From Cavia porcellus (Eukaryota; Chordata; Mammalia; Rodentia; Caviidae), in contig NW_026947496.1 of NCBI RefSeq assembly GCF_034190915.1, positions 30,376,001-30,440,000 of the forward strand: 64,000 bases of DNA, in the 5' to 3' direction. A model generated the notes under the pieces. It did not search any database. It worked only from the letters and a program-made list of their open reading frames with translations, and was not told where the DNA came from. Numbering within the stretch: position 1 is the first letter of the stretch; the number at the start of each line of letters is the position of its first letter. Below, one piece after another: positions 33,590 through 45,700 of the stretch. The translations under genes were made by a program, and so were the position numbers.

Positions 33590-34560
33590 GCCGCAGCCAG
33601 GACACTACCATCTGCCCTTTGGTGGGCGTTGCATAGGAGGCCCAGAGCGCCACGTGCGTGGGGGAGGGGACCGGGGACAGCCAAGGAGAGCAGAAAGAGC
33701 AGCGGAGGAGGTATGGGGGGAGGGAAAGGGTATAGAGAGGAGGAGACGGAACCTGGACAGGGGGAGGAGCTGGGGCAGGGGAGGAGGAGGAGGAGCGGGA
33801 GAAGCCAAAAGCGGCCCGAGCTTGGGTCCCCGCGGGTTCGGGGACGCGGCGGCGGCGCGGTGCAGGGCCACGACGCGCAGGCGGGGGCGCTGTGGTCTCG
33901 CTGGGCGATCGCGGCGCCAGGCCCGCCTCTTTCTCCGCCCGCCGCCCGTGCCGCCGGGAAGCCGGGAGGAGCAGGCCCGGCCACAGTGCGGCCGAGCGTG
34001 TAGAGTCGCCCCGCGCAGCGGCGACCTCGCGCCGCCTTTGTCCGCGGCTGGCCGCAGAGCCCCGTGGGGACCGCCTGCGATGGCCCCGCAGCAGGGGCGG
34101 CCCGCACTGCCCGCGCGCTGCGAGCCCCCGCCCGTGCCGCCCCGCCGGGAGCGCGGAGGGCGCGGGGGGCGCGGGCCCGGGGCGCCGGGGAGCCGGGGGC
34201 GCGCGGGGGGCCCCGAGGGGCGCGGCGTCAAGTGCGTGCTGGTCGGTGACGGCGCCGTGGGCAAGACCAGCCTGGTGGTGAGCTACACCACCAACGGCTA
34301 CCCCACCGAGTACATCCCCACCGCCTTCGACAACTTCTCGGGTGAGCGCGGGGCGGGCGCGCGGGACACTGCCGAGCCTGCTTCGGGGCGCGGGGTGTGG
34401 GGGATCGGGTCCGGTCCAGTCGGTTGTAACTCCGCGGGGCGTCGCGGCGCTGCGCGCGGCTTTGAAGAGCCGCCGCAGTGCGCCCCGGTGCCGGCCCCGG
34501 GCGGGCGAGGGCTGGGCCGGCGCAGAGCCTTCCTTTCTTCGGCCCGGGCCGCCCCTCCCT
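33590..34560 (+). promoter_or_regulatory. RHOU: RHOU CpG-island promoter
   Basis: Very high GC and CpG density in an otherwise CpG-poor window. It covers the 5'UTR and first coding exon and reaches into intron 1. Upstream is a G-rich tract (33655-33800) with several runs of four or more G, and a CG-rich zone with 'gggcgatcgcggcg'. No clear TATA box is seen, as expected for a CpG-island promoter, so the exact transcription start cannot be set. Confidence 0.8.
34080..34341 (+). CDS. RHOU: RHOU coding exon 1
   Basis: Encodes M1 to S87 plus the first base of codon 88. It ends at TCGG|GTGAGC, a good 5' splice site in phase 1. The first ~48 codons are extremely GC-rich and encode the Gly/Arg/Pro tail. 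Confidence 0.95.
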
Positions 34561-37500
34561 GCCGGCTCGGCTTCTGGTGGCATCGGCTTTCTTTAACCTA
34601 GGCAAGTTTTTACCTATGGGGTTCGGTGACATACAAAGATAAAAGAATCCTGTATCGTGATTTCTCAGATCTTTTTGGATTTTAAGAAAAAGTTAGAATT
34701 CACGAAAGCTGTTGGCTCATTAAAAAACGATGTGCCTCCTGTGACCTGCGGAGCCAGATGGCCAGGGCCTGACACCCCGGCGCCCCCACTTAGAGGCACC
34801 TTAGGTGAAGCCCAGCGGTGTTGCTGGTTGCCTTCCGAGCTGCCTGTCCCAAGCGTTTACAATTACCAGGATGTGCGCAAAAAGAGTGCATAATTCCAGT
34901 AGAAGCCGTAGCCTCTCCCACCCACATGATCACTCTGTGGAAGCTAGCAGGCTTTTTCTCTTCTCCTCCTCTTTTTGATCCTGTTTCTGAACAGACAGGG
35001 ATGGGGGTTATCTGCTTCTAGACACAGGGATTTGTAGCTTGTGTTTGTACAAGTTCCTGAAATGGTTTTTATGATAAACCATGAAGTCAGGAACTTTTCC
35101 TAAGGGAAAAAATTATTTGTGAAGTTTTCAAGATTCAAATTTTCCAAGCTGGCTCCTTCTAATCCTCTGTGTTGCTTTTAAGTCCTTTGAAACAAGTGTG
35201 ATAGGAAAATATAAATCTTCCAAGGCTGGGAGGAAAGCTCAGACCTTTCAGGGGCAACAGCCAGGGCTCAGGGATAGCTGTCCTCTGGCTCTTGCCTGGG
35301 GAGGGACCTGCCAGACCTGGAGGTCTGGGTACAGAAATACTCCCATGGCTCTCCCTGTTCCAGAAAGACCCAAAGCAAGACCCCAGCACTTTGTATCAAG
35401 AATGGTTAGGCAAGCTGAGACTGTCAGCCCTCTGGAAGGGTAAAAGACTCCTCCTGATAATCATCTGTCTTGTTTTCAAGCTGTGGTGTCAGTGGATGGG
35501 CGGCCTGTGAGACTCCAGCTCTGTGACACTGCAGGACAGGTCAGTATCATGTTACACTCAGCACTGGGAAAGGAAACGGCCTTTTAAAGGGTTCCAAATG
35601 ACCTTTGCTGTTTCTACTGGTCGCCTTAGTAACTGGGTCTTTCTGAAGCTTCCTGGGTGGTGGGTGGAAGGTGGTGGGTGGGGTGGACCCACCCCTGGGC
35701 TGGCCCCTGGTGGAGTGGGAATGGGGGAGAGGGGTCATTGAAGACACCTCTGAAACAGCAGAGTCCGCCTGGCCTTGCCACTCTGGCCAGAAGAGGAGGG
35801 AGTAGGAAGCAGCAGCAGAAACAGCTCTTATCTTATGGAGCTCCTGATGTCCCTCACGTTCTGGTTTTTATCAAAAAACTGATGCTTTGTAATCATTTCT
35901 CACGTAGGCTGGTGATACCTTATAGTCATCTTATTAAAGGTCAGAGATAACCAAGAATTTGCTCAAGGAGATGGAGTTTTGTGAGTAAGCATCAGTGCTT
36001 CCCTTTTCTCACTGTGATTTGACCTCGGACCAGCCCCAGGCTCGAACAGAGATGTGCTTGCAGGGCTGCTCCAAGCTAGAGGAAGGGAGGAGTGCACCCC
36101 AGTCAAGAGTATTTATTCTTACCTCAAGGACTAGGCACTTGGCAGGAACAGCCAGGGAGGGATGAAGAGGGTGTGGGATTCTCTTGGTGTTCCCAGGAGG
36201 TGTTGGACTCATCATCACCCCTGAGATGCTCCAGCCACCAAGGATGTTCTGAGCCTCCAGCCCTGCTTGTTGCTCAAGTGGTAGTTGATGAACTTGTCTC
36301 CAGTGTGTCCACAGTTTGGAGAAGCTCCAGGGGCACCAAGTGTCTCCTCATTTTCTTAGGTGCCAGGAGGTATCCGTTGTGTTTGTGAAGTTGTGTTTCT
36401 AGGGAATCTCAGCACCTCATCCAAGTCAGGACTTCCAAGCTGCTCACCTGCCCCAGGACAGCATACCAGGGCTGAGAGAGATTTTATTTTCTAGACCCAA
36501 AGAGACAGAAGGCTGAGCAGCCTTGATCCCTGTGGAAGACCAATCTGATAGTACCCACAGCAGTGTGAGTTGACACCCAGCCTCAGAGCTCCACAGTTCT
36601 CTTCACCATGAGTGAGGAGAAACCAACCATGAGGTGTATTTTATTGCTGCAGGACAGAAAAATCAAAGGATACAACCTCTTCTGGTTCTTGTTCTTTCTG
36701 AATGCCACATAGGTATCAGTAATTCAGGTGGCACTGTTTTGTGTAAAGTAAGAGAGTGAGGTTTCCCATCTGTAGAAGGTGGGCAGGGGAGCATCTCAGG
36801 ACTTGGAACTCCTTGGGGAACAGCCTGAGGACCAGAGATAAAGCAGGAAAATACAGGAGCCCCAAGGAACAGATCCTAGGGGAACCAAGGCAGAGCTGCT
36901 TTCAGACGTTGTTCAGGTATCACTAGCTGCCACCAGGCTCTGGGGCGCATACATGAGTCACAGGTCTGCCCTCCACAGAGCTGGAGGATAGCTGGTGTCT
37001 GCTGGTTGGGAAGAGAACAGTGTAGTGCAGATACAAGGCCTCAAGCCACCGTTAGGGGCCTTCAGGTGGGCTTTGGAAGGAGTCCCTTGACACTAGGAAA
37101 ATTTTGAAAAAATAATGCAAATCATCAAAGAAGAGTTGGATTTTTTCCTTAGTATCATCTGTTTAAAAATAGGGAAGCAAAGAATCATTTTGGAAATACT
37201 GTCACAAAGTTTGTACTGGAAGGTTTGTACTTGTAAGGTTTGGTACTGGACTGATAAGCTTTACTATATTTGGAAATTGTTTTTTCAGTTTTCCTCAAAG
37301 CTTTTGTGAGTTAACACTCCTTAATGTTTGTACTGGCTGGTGAAGAATACCTTTTAATAACAAATAGGGCACCATCTAAAGATCAGTATAGAGCCAGCTT
37401 CAAAAACTAATTTTGTGTTTGTTTGTTTGTTTGTTTGTTTTAATACCAGGAATTGAACTCATGACCTAGCACTTGTCAGGCAGGCACTTGTGCTGCTGAG

Positions 37501-40135
37501 CTAAAACCCTGGCCCCAAAAACTAATTTTGAAAAGTACCTCAGGCCAGGTATTTTCCCTGCTCCTTTGCACAAGGTCAGCCTTGGTTTAGACTGCAGCAA
37601 AGCTGTCAGAGTGGCAGTCCTTTTCTTCACTCCCTGGTTCCCATCTTGTAAACATCTTGGTTTTTTTGGTACTGGGGATCGAACTCGTGGCTTTGCGCTT
37701 GCCAGGCAGGTGCTTAAGCCACTGAGCCAAATCCCCAGCCCTGTAAACTTCCTTTTGAGGGACTTGATGTGACATCTGCCACATGTCCTTGTAGCCCAGA
37801 GAAGGAATATATTCTCACTTGGGTAGAAGGAGCATGAAGGCTGATTGACTGATTCTGGGAGCTGTGGGGGCTAATGAGCTGGGAGCCCAGGAAGGCCTGG
37901 CGCTCACTTCTGGTGTCTCGGCGTTTACAGAGAAGGCTGGTGTGTCTGGTGATGTAGATGGAGCTTTTAAAACTGTACTCATGGAGTCTGGTGCAGATAG
38001 GACAGAGATGCATGGACAGCTCCAAGAAACATGCCTTTGGCTGCAAGAAGGGCGTGCAGCTGCAGGTGTATTCTGCAGATTCCCACAGAGGCTGAACATC
38101 CTTTAGCTTTTTGACCCATCAGATACTTGGGGAAGAAAATCAGAGTGTGGCCTGACCAGAGGATGTTCCAATTCAGTCTCCTCTGTCTGCTGGTCCTGCC
38201 CCAAACAAAGGTCTGTGCAGCATTTACACTACAGGCTTGGAGAGCTGAGCTGCAGTTGCCTGGCAGGGTTTCTGAGTTTATTTTTTTGCAGCACAAAGTT
38301 GGCTCTAAGAAACAGTAGTTATGTTCTTTCAGCTTTCACTTAGAGTGCCTCACAGGACAGGGACACCCTGGGTACTGAGGTCTGAGTGTGTCCACAGGGG
38401 CAGTTAGTCATTTCCCCCAGTGGAGACTCTGATCCTCAGGTGAAGAAAGCACAGTCAAGTATGTCTGTTTCCCCAAGAAAGTGACTATGGGGCAGGGCAG
38501 GAGGAGAAAACACCTGTAAATAGGGCTTGGCCAATAACCAGAGTATTCCAGTTGGGTGATGAAAAACATACAAAAAATGTTTGGCCTCTTCTTGGCATTG
38601 GGAAATCATCAGTAACATTAGACCTAAGGTTGGCAGTGCCCACTGATACTTGTTTTATATGAGATGGTGTGAGCATTTTTCCCAGGAAAGGACTGAGTAC
38701 AAGTTTCTGGTTGGTTGAGTTTGGGACTGTGAGCAGTACTGGATGTTTGATAGGAGCCGAGGCTGATGTGGAGACTCCCATCGGACGCTGTGCCCGGTTG
38801 AGGATGGCATTTAAGTGTTTCTGTTGATGGTGTCCACAGCAGAGCCCTAATGCCAAGTAGGTTATTTATTTTTAATCCAGTCTCGCTCCTTTGGTTAGGC
38901 CTCTACAGCATAGGGCAAATGTGCCTGTTCTTTATTTTTTTTTTTTTATCTGTCCAAAGCACCGTGCATGGAACCTCAGGGGCAAAGATCAAGGCCAGAG
39001 CTAGGAAGTAAGAGAAAAATGAAGCCAGGATGGGGAGAGAGGATACAGTCCAAATGAGACTGTATTAACCAGTGTCTGTAATACTGGGATACCCTTTCTC
39101 TGAGCTGTCAATGACTGACCTAACACAGGTCCCAGCTCTTTCTTGAGTGTGCCCTGTGTCTCATTCACATTATTTTGCACTTTGTGTGTACTGGGCAGGT
39201 GAGATGGAATCAGCATGGATCATACGTAGCTGTTTCAGGGAAGGGCAGAGCTATGAAGAGTGGAGCTGTATTAGTAGATGGAGCTTGCCAGGGCCAGTTT
39301 GGCGTCTGAGTGCCAGTAAGATATGCTCTGAACTTTAACAGAGTTGAGAGAATCAGTTAGGATCACTGTGGGCTGAAGACAGATTGAAGCAAACTGGCTC
39401 TAGACACCCTGCTTTAAATGCCTTTCCTATGGTACCTATCCAGGTGACCAGGAACTCCAGGGACATATAGAGCAGTTTGCATTGTTAGGGCTGCACTGGC
39501 CATGGAGCTGGCCTTGTGCCCCCTGGCAAGCAGCAGGGTTGGTTCCGAAACACTGGCTGTTCCTTGTAGCTGAGTAGGCTTCTCGTTATTGGCCAGGGTT
39601 AGCTGAGTTGTGTTAAGGTATCTTTTGCTGGTGAGAGCTGATTACCTGTGGGTAACTCTGGGTGTGTGCTTGATTGCAGGACGAGTTTGACAAGCTGAGG
39701 CCCCTCTGCTACACCAACACAGATGTCTTCCTACTGTGCTTCAGTGTGGTGAGCCCTGCATCATTCCAAAATGTCTGCGAGAAGTGGGTGCCTGAGATCC
39801 GATGCCACTGCCCCAAAACCCCCATCATCCTGGTTGGGACACAGTCAGATCTCAGAGAGGATGTTAAAGTGCTCATTGAGCTGGACAAATGTAGAGAGAA
39901 GCCAGTGCCTGAGGAGGCAGCAAAGCTGTGTGCAGAGGAAATCAAAGCCATCTCCTACATCGAGTGCTCAGCCTTGACTCAGAAGAACCTCAAGGAGGTA
40001 TTCGATGCCGCCATCGTGGCTGGCATCCAGCACTCAGACTGCCAGCAGCAGCCCAGGAAGTGCAAGAGCAGAGCCCCGGACAAAGTTAGGACCCTCTCCA
40101 AGTCCTGGTGGGGAAAGTACTGCTGCCTGGCATGA
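34080..40135 (+). CDS. RHOU: Rho-related GTP-binding protein RhoU (Wrch-1), spliced
   Basis: Atypical Rho GTPase, a Wnt-responsive relative of CDC42 that acts on the actin cytoskeleton, focal adhesions and membrane traffic. Exons 34080-34341, 35481-35539 and 39680-40135 join in phase to 258 residues, the human length. An N-terminal Pro/Arg-rich tail (1-48; [10 protein letters not shown] at 16-25, the SH3-ligand region known for GRB2/NCK) precedes the G domain. It has the P-loop GDGAVGKT (56-63), Switch I with T81, DTAGQ (103-107), TQSD (161-164) and ECSAL (202-206). Q107 is the position of the known activating mutation of human Wrch-1. The family has fast nucleotide exchange. The carboxyl end holds Y254 and C255-C256, sites of Src phosphorylation and palmitoylation in the human protein. 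The end reads CCLA, not the human CCFV. The ATG at 34080 has G at -3 and +4. Confidence 0.97.
34342..35480 (+). other. RHOU: RHOU intron 1
   Basis: 1139 bases, starting GTGAGC and ending 'tcttgttttcaag'. The 5' end is still in the CpG island. No repeat or additional gene is recognised. Confidence 0.9.
35481..35539 (+). CDS. RHOU: RHOU coding exon 2
   Basis: 59-base exon for residues 88-107 ([20 protein letters not shown]), flanked by 'tttcaag' and 'gtcagt'. It completes codon 88 and ends after Q107 in phase 0. Confidence 0.96.
37416..37516 (-). mobile_element. ID-type SINE with target-site duplication, in RHOU intron 2
   Basis: (TTTG)n, TTAATACCAGGAATTGAACTC, CTTGTCAGGCAGGCACTTGT, GAGCTAAAACCCTGGCCCC. 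AAAAACTAATTTTG is found at 37402-37415 and again at 37517-37530. Confidence 0.92.
37661..37741 (-). mobile_element. ID-type SINE in RHOU intron 2
   Basis: TTTTTTTGGTACTGGGGATCG, GCTTGCCAGGCAGGTGCTTA, GAGCCAAATCCCCAGCCC. 'TGTAAAC' on both sides is a short possible duplication. It is similar to the preceding copy but different enough to be a separate insertion. Confidence 0.85.
39680..40135 (+). CDS. RHOU: RHOU coding exon 3 (last)
   Basis: Starts after 'ttgattgcag' with D108 ([11 protein letters not shown], Switch II) and ends in TGA at 40133-40135. It carries the Rho insert region, TQSD, ECSAL and the C-terminal extension. Confidence 0.96.
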   Translation, partial: DEFDKLRPLCYTNTDVFLLCFSVVSPASFQNVCEKWVPEIRCHCPKTPIILVGTQSDLREDVKVLIELDKCREKPVPEEAAKLCAEEIKAISYIECSALTQKNLKEVFDAAIVAGIQHSDCQQQPRKCKSRAPDKVRTLSKSWWGKYCCLA

Positions 40136-42062
40136 CGCTACGGAGCTGTACAGACAGCCACCTCTGAGGTGGTGCTAAGGGGAATGACTGCGTGTTTGTG
40201 TGTGTGCGTGCATGTGTGAGAGAGAAAACGCACACAGAGGAGCCCAAGCTTGTGCATTCCTCCATCCCTTACATTTTCTTGCTTGTTGGAGCTTAGCAAT
40301 GAGATTCTTGTACAAGATAAAAAAGGTAAAGGAATTTTGGAATAAGTTAAGAATTTTTTTTCACAACTCTGGAAATTTAGAGCTCTAGACCTCTGGATTA
40401 ATTTATATCTAATGTGGAAAGAACACCTCAAAGCTGGATGTCAAGAATGAAATTTTGCTATATCACCATGAACAGACAGATGAAGCGGGGTGTTGTGGTT
40501 TTGACCCTCTGGATTAAGGGCTGCTTGGTGCTTGGTGCATTGTGTGCACATGGCAGCCTTTGTGAAAACATCTCAGCTTTGAAACTCCGTGAAACCATAC
40601 CTTTTTGTTTTTAAGAGTAAAAAAAGTCAGAAAACAGTGAGAGACCTCTACGTACAATCCTTTGTCATCAATAATACTCAATTGCTTAAGTTTTGCAACC
40701 AAAAAAAAAAAAAAAACATTCCCACTGATTGCTGGCACTGGGTAGACCAAAAAGGAAGATTGTTTGAAATTGGGATTTTTTTTCATCCTAAAGCCAATTG
40801 CGCCCACACTGTATGAAATGAGCCAAAATGCCCTGCGGAAGGCCCTGCCAGCACAGCTCTCCTACTGTCTTTGAGGAGTAACTCACATTGAGATCAGAGG
40901 TTGTGGTTGCTCTCAGGGCTAACTTGTCCCTAGGCCACCTAAACCTGGTGATGGGGCCAGAGGGAGCTGCTGTCTGGTGTTGAAAGCTATACCCTGCTGC
41001 CCATCCACAGGACAGTGATTGCAATGAGAGGTGCAGCAGATGCTGTGGGACACTGGCACCTTTCCCCTCGAGTCGGCAGAAGTCCTCTGTGGGCATGCGC
41101 GTGTGCGTGCGTAGGCATGGTATTGGCTGCAGTTTCAGACTTTAAACGATTTTTGGGGAAGTGGCCACAAGGCCTGTCAGAGTGGCTTAGCTTCCACTTC
41201 TTTTCACTGCTTCCTGGAGCAGATATCTTTTTGATTGTACGCTAGCTTATGGTTTTAAATTTATCTTAATTTGCACACTTTTGAGACCACTTTAAAACAA
41301 GTAGAATGAACACATCTAGAGACCTGTTAGGACAGCCAGTTCATTCCCCAGTGGCTCCCAGAGGCCGGCAGCAGAGAGAGCACTGTGTCAGGCCCAGGTG
41401 TGGCCACCAGGTGTATCCTTGCTGGGAGACATTGACAAAGCCATACTCATGAGACCCTTAAAGCCAAACCTTCTGAAGACAGTTCTGATGAGAGATCTCT
41501 TGTGTGGGATGGGTCTGCTCCCAAGATGCCTCAGTGGCTGGACATTGAGTCATAGTGTCAGGTTTGCCCTGCATGAAGCAGTCACCAAAGTCACTTCGAC
41601 AGCTAGCTGGGGACATCTCCAGGAAGCCAGTGGGTAGCAGGTTTTTATCTCTGTGGGTTTTGTGTTACCTTTTTTATAGTTAAAAAAAATCTAGTTTTTA
41701 TTTTTATGTAGAAAAACAGTAAAAGATCATACCATTGTTTTGGGCTTCTTTTCTAGGTAGTAAATAATTTTAAGGAATTTGTTCAACAAAGGTTAATCTT
41801 TAAACCACTAAAATACACAGACTGTTTACTATTGATTTTTCTACACATTGAAATTGGTATCGGCCCTAGTTTCCTGGAGTGTTTAGTTAAACCTGAATGA
41901 AAAAAACTGCTTCAGTTTTGGAAATGCTTGTAGCAGACTGACTTCCTGTAGCCATCTAGTTGTCCCTGGCTTTGCTCCCTGGAAAGCAGGTTTCCAGATG
42001 AGGCCCTGTCAGCAGAGTGGGGAGGGACTGGTTACTTAACTGGAAGTCCTTTCACGAGTTAT

Positions 42063-42068
42063 AATAAA
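42063..42068 (+). terminator. RHOU: Possible internal polyadenylation signal of RHOU
   Basis: AATAAA in 'ataataaaatgta'. A shorter transcript could end near 42090. Its use is uncertain. Confidence 0.45.
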
Positions 42069-42749
42069 ATGTACAAAGGCAAATGAGTTTTTAAGGCAAA
42101 ACCCAAACTTGAAAGAAGTCTGCACTGTGACTGTCTGGGCTGTCCCCTCTGCTGTGGGGTATAATGGGAGGCCGTCAGTGCAGGGTGCTGCCTGACCCCA
42201 TTCTGGAAGCTTCACTCAAAGGTTTGAGTGCTTGTGTCTAGCTGAGTGACATTTAAATGCCACCGTTTTTAGTTACTGTATGTTGCTGCATTTATAAAAT
42301 AATGAGGTATGATTGTACTTGAAGTTTTCCTCCATTTTTCCTGAAAAGTAGAGATATAGACTGAGAAAAATTTAAAGATAGTATGTTTGGATTAAATGAC
42401 TCACTGCACAGCTGAAATGGTTAAATGTGCAGCTTGGTTTGCAGAGGGTTTCAGGCCTAAGTCCTACAGTCCAGGCTGATACCATAATGTAGAAACACTG
42501 AGCTGGGCTCCAGACTGTCTTCCTCCTACTACATGTGAGTAAATGGACATTTCGCAACCTCCCTTCTCTGCTTGGCCGACTTACAAGCCCAGGAATCTGC
42601 CCAGGAATCTCACAAGCCGAAGTGGGAGCAGGGCTCCTCTCTAGCCTGCCACAACCTGGTGCCTTATGAAGTCGTCTCTTTTGTGTCCATGTGTGAATGA
42701 CACTGGGCAGAATCCTGTACTTGAAAATGCTGTAAACGGTGTGGTATGA

Positions 42750-42755
42750 AATAAA
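42750..42755 (+). terminator. RHOU: Likely main polyadenylation signal of RHOU
   Basis: AATAAA followed by a GT-rich stretch ('tgtgtggtattc', 42775-42786), the usual downstream element. It gives a 3'UTR of about 2.6 kb. Confidence 0.65.
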
Positions 42756-42789
42756 TTCTCACCTGTGGATTCTACTGTGTGGTATTCTA

Positions 42790-45700
42790 TCTTGGCATGC
42801 CAAGGTGAGGAAGGGTTCTGGCACTGAAGAAACATGCCCTCTCCTCAAATTCTGTAGGAGGTTGTGGACTCTGGGGTCTTGGGCTGATGACAGGGTCCTT
42901 GTGACTAAACCTGCTGCCGGGGCCATGTGTCAGAAATCTGGGCTCCAGAGGCCTTAACGGGGGACAGACCACTAGTCCTGAGAGGTAAACCAGTTCCTTA
43001 CCAAAATGAGTCGTGAAAAAGGATCAGTGTCAGAGGTCTTAGGTCATAGTAGAAAGGTTCAAAAGCCAAGGGCCCATGAGTCCCCAGCAACGTGGCTGAG
43101 GCCTGGGGTGCTTGTCCCCTGAGGGTACACAGTGTGCCAGTGCACTGTGACCCTTGAGTTCAGACCTTTCATGTCTAGGATGCAGGCAGGTCCTGGGACC
43201 AGGCTGACCAGGACAGCAGTGCTGCTGTTACAAGCCTGGAGGAGGGCTGGGCTGTGGCTCCTTAGCTTCTTGCCCTGCAACCCATGGCTGAACACTCCAG
43301 CTTGGGGCTAGGGACAGCCTTGCCATGGAAAGAACAGCTGTGGGCAGGAAGTGCAGTGCCTGCTCAGGAAAGGCCCTGGTGCTGGGCAGACCTGGGCGAC
43401 TCTGCAGGTCTCCTCACAGCGGGTCCTTCTGTCCACAGAAGCCATGACTGATCACTGATGGTCTCTGCCTTTGTGTCTGTCACATTTTTGGGGGGCTCAT
43501 ACATTTTATACATAATGGCACATTACTTTTTTCATCTCCAAGTAATTTTTATAAAATTGCAGCAGTTTCTTGGATAGCTCCCATGCTACCCAGGCTTGCT
43601 CTGGAAAATCTGTCATTCTTGCTTACCTGTGGCACCTGGGAGAATAGATTGTCCTTCTACATAATAATCTTAACCTTGCAGATAGTGAAGTAGTCACATG
43701 TGAATTCAGTTCACAAGATGGTTTCGGAAGAATGTGGGCAAGGAAGCCATGCGGGTACCATGTAAAGCTGTGGCCTCCTGGATCCCAGGTTCCTATTGGG
43801 CTTTCCCCTCACATCCATATGCAAGAAGCTCTTGCTCTAGACTAGTACATCTACACATTTTCGCATTTGCATATTTGCACCACCACTTGGTTTCCTGTCC
43901 AGCACAATGAGTGCCCCTAACAAACACAGTCTTGGAAGGACACAGCTTGCCTATGAGGAGTGCATGAACATATGCCATAATGATCCCTGAGAAGGGCCAA
44001 GTCCTGAAGCAGACACCTCATTTGCTTTGAACATGCCTTTGGGATCTCCCATAGCATTTCAAACTTAACTCACTATATGAGGTTCTTGTCACTATTTGCC
44101 CCTGGGATGCTCTGAGGATCTGTTACCTTGTCCAGCATCTGAAGTCACCCTGTGGCTCGTGGTCCTTGATGGTGGCCGAGCCCTCCTCATGTGGAAGCAT
44201 GCTGGCACTGGTGTTCCCACCTGTGCCTTCCTCAGGAAGGACCCTCAGGGTCCTCCCCAGGTGCTCTCCCCATCTCAAGGTCAGCTGACCATCAGCCTCC
44301 AGCTCCTGACTGTCCCTTTTGCCATGTGACCTGCACAGTCACAGTGCTCAGGGTCAGGAAGTGGGCATAACAGGGTCACTCCTCTGTTGACCACCCTCAG
44401 ACTTTGCCTCTTGTTCCAGAGAGGGTCCACCTGCTGCTTTGTTCAGAAGGAACCAGGAAGCCCTCAGGCTTTGCTTCTTCTCTTTCCTGTGGCCTCCCTC
44501 AGTTAACCTTATAAGGGGAAAATTTTTTCCATTCTGCTACATGGAGTTAGCAACAGCAAAATGAAACTGAAAACCAAAAAAAGGATAGCACTAGGTATGC
44601 GTGCCTGTGCGTCTGTGTGTATGTTTTTGTAAGCATATGCATTACATCTGTATATATTTATATGAATAAGTGTGTTTGTATGCATGTATGTGTGTTTGTG
44701 TGTATGTATTTGTGGCTTTGTGTTTGTGTTTGCCTTTGTGTGGGGTATGTGTGTGAGGGATGCTGTGAAGCTCTAGATGTTACTGGCAGCCAAAGGGTAA
44801 GTTCTGGTGAAGACGACGTCCATGAACAAGGGAGCAGGAAGGTGAGAGATCCACTCACCCCAAGGTGAGTGGTCAGATGAGCAGCGGAGCCAGGCCAAGC
44901 TGACCTGAGAAGGGATATGGCACCAAGATCAGTAGGACTAGATGACTGTCTACCTAAGCACCTGAGGGGGACACACGGTGTCTCAGTCAGGTCTGGAGGG
45001 AGGAAAAAGGAAGTCATTCGGCAAAACTTAGCTTTACTGTGTGACACAGGACAGACATGCCAGGTCATCTTTCAGGGGTGAGGTCACTTGTGAGGCCTCT
45101 TGCACTGTATGTTTCCAGCCCATTGCAGAAATATCCTGTATTGTGAGAGGGATCTAATCTTGTCTGGATATCAATGAACATACAAAGACTCTCATCTGTG
45201 CTTATTCTTTAAGACATAATAAGTGTCTTTATTGAGCATTTCTGGGGAATCCCCAAAAGAAGACAGGGTACTGATCACACTCAGTCTTTGCATACCTCTT
45301 CTTGATGTGAGCAGCTTCTGGTTAACAATTTGGCTTAAATTTGGGTACTAAAATGCCAGTGTAAATCTCTTACACCTTTGTGTGTGTTGGACAGGATCGA
45401 AAAACATTCTCTACACAAATGTGCCTGTATTTCCTCCTGATCAGACCACTGGAGTTGTAACATCAGCTTAGCCTACATTGTTTGTCATTATGAAAGCAAC
45501 TGCATGAGGATATGTATTCTTGTATCCCAGACATGCTGCTTTGAGGGTCTGAACTTAAAGAACAAATAGAGTTTAAATAACCCAGTATCCCTTAATACAA
45601 ATGCCCTCAGAAATAACACATCAACCTCTATTTGATGCATGCTGAATAATAGTTATTTTGGGTTCAGCCTTAGGACAGGAACCAATATTACATGTGACAG

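Larger units (their letters stand above)
35540..39679 (+). other. RHOU: RHOU intron 2
   Basis: 4140 bases, from GTCAGT to 'gcttgattgcag'. It contains two ID-type SINEs, both on the - strand (37416-37516 and 37661-37741), and a T-run at 38935-38946. No internal gene is seen. Short ORFs near 37714-38300 and 38485-38856 lack support. Confidence 0.9.
40136..42775 (+). other. RHOU: RHOU 3'UTR
   Basis: Non-coding sequence after the stop. It includes a GT-rich tract (40191-40220), AT-rich patches and an A-run at 40700-40717. It lacks SINEs, unlike most of the window, as expected for a conserved 3'UTR. The end is inferred from the polyadenylation signal at 42750. A second candidate signal is at 42063. 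Confidence 0.75.

Noticed and set aside
33504..34583. Long open frame (359 codons) on the - strand across the RHOU promoter and exon 1
   Set aside because: GC-rich shadow. It is antisense to the proven RHOU exon and shows only Arg/Pro/Ala-rich composition without domains.
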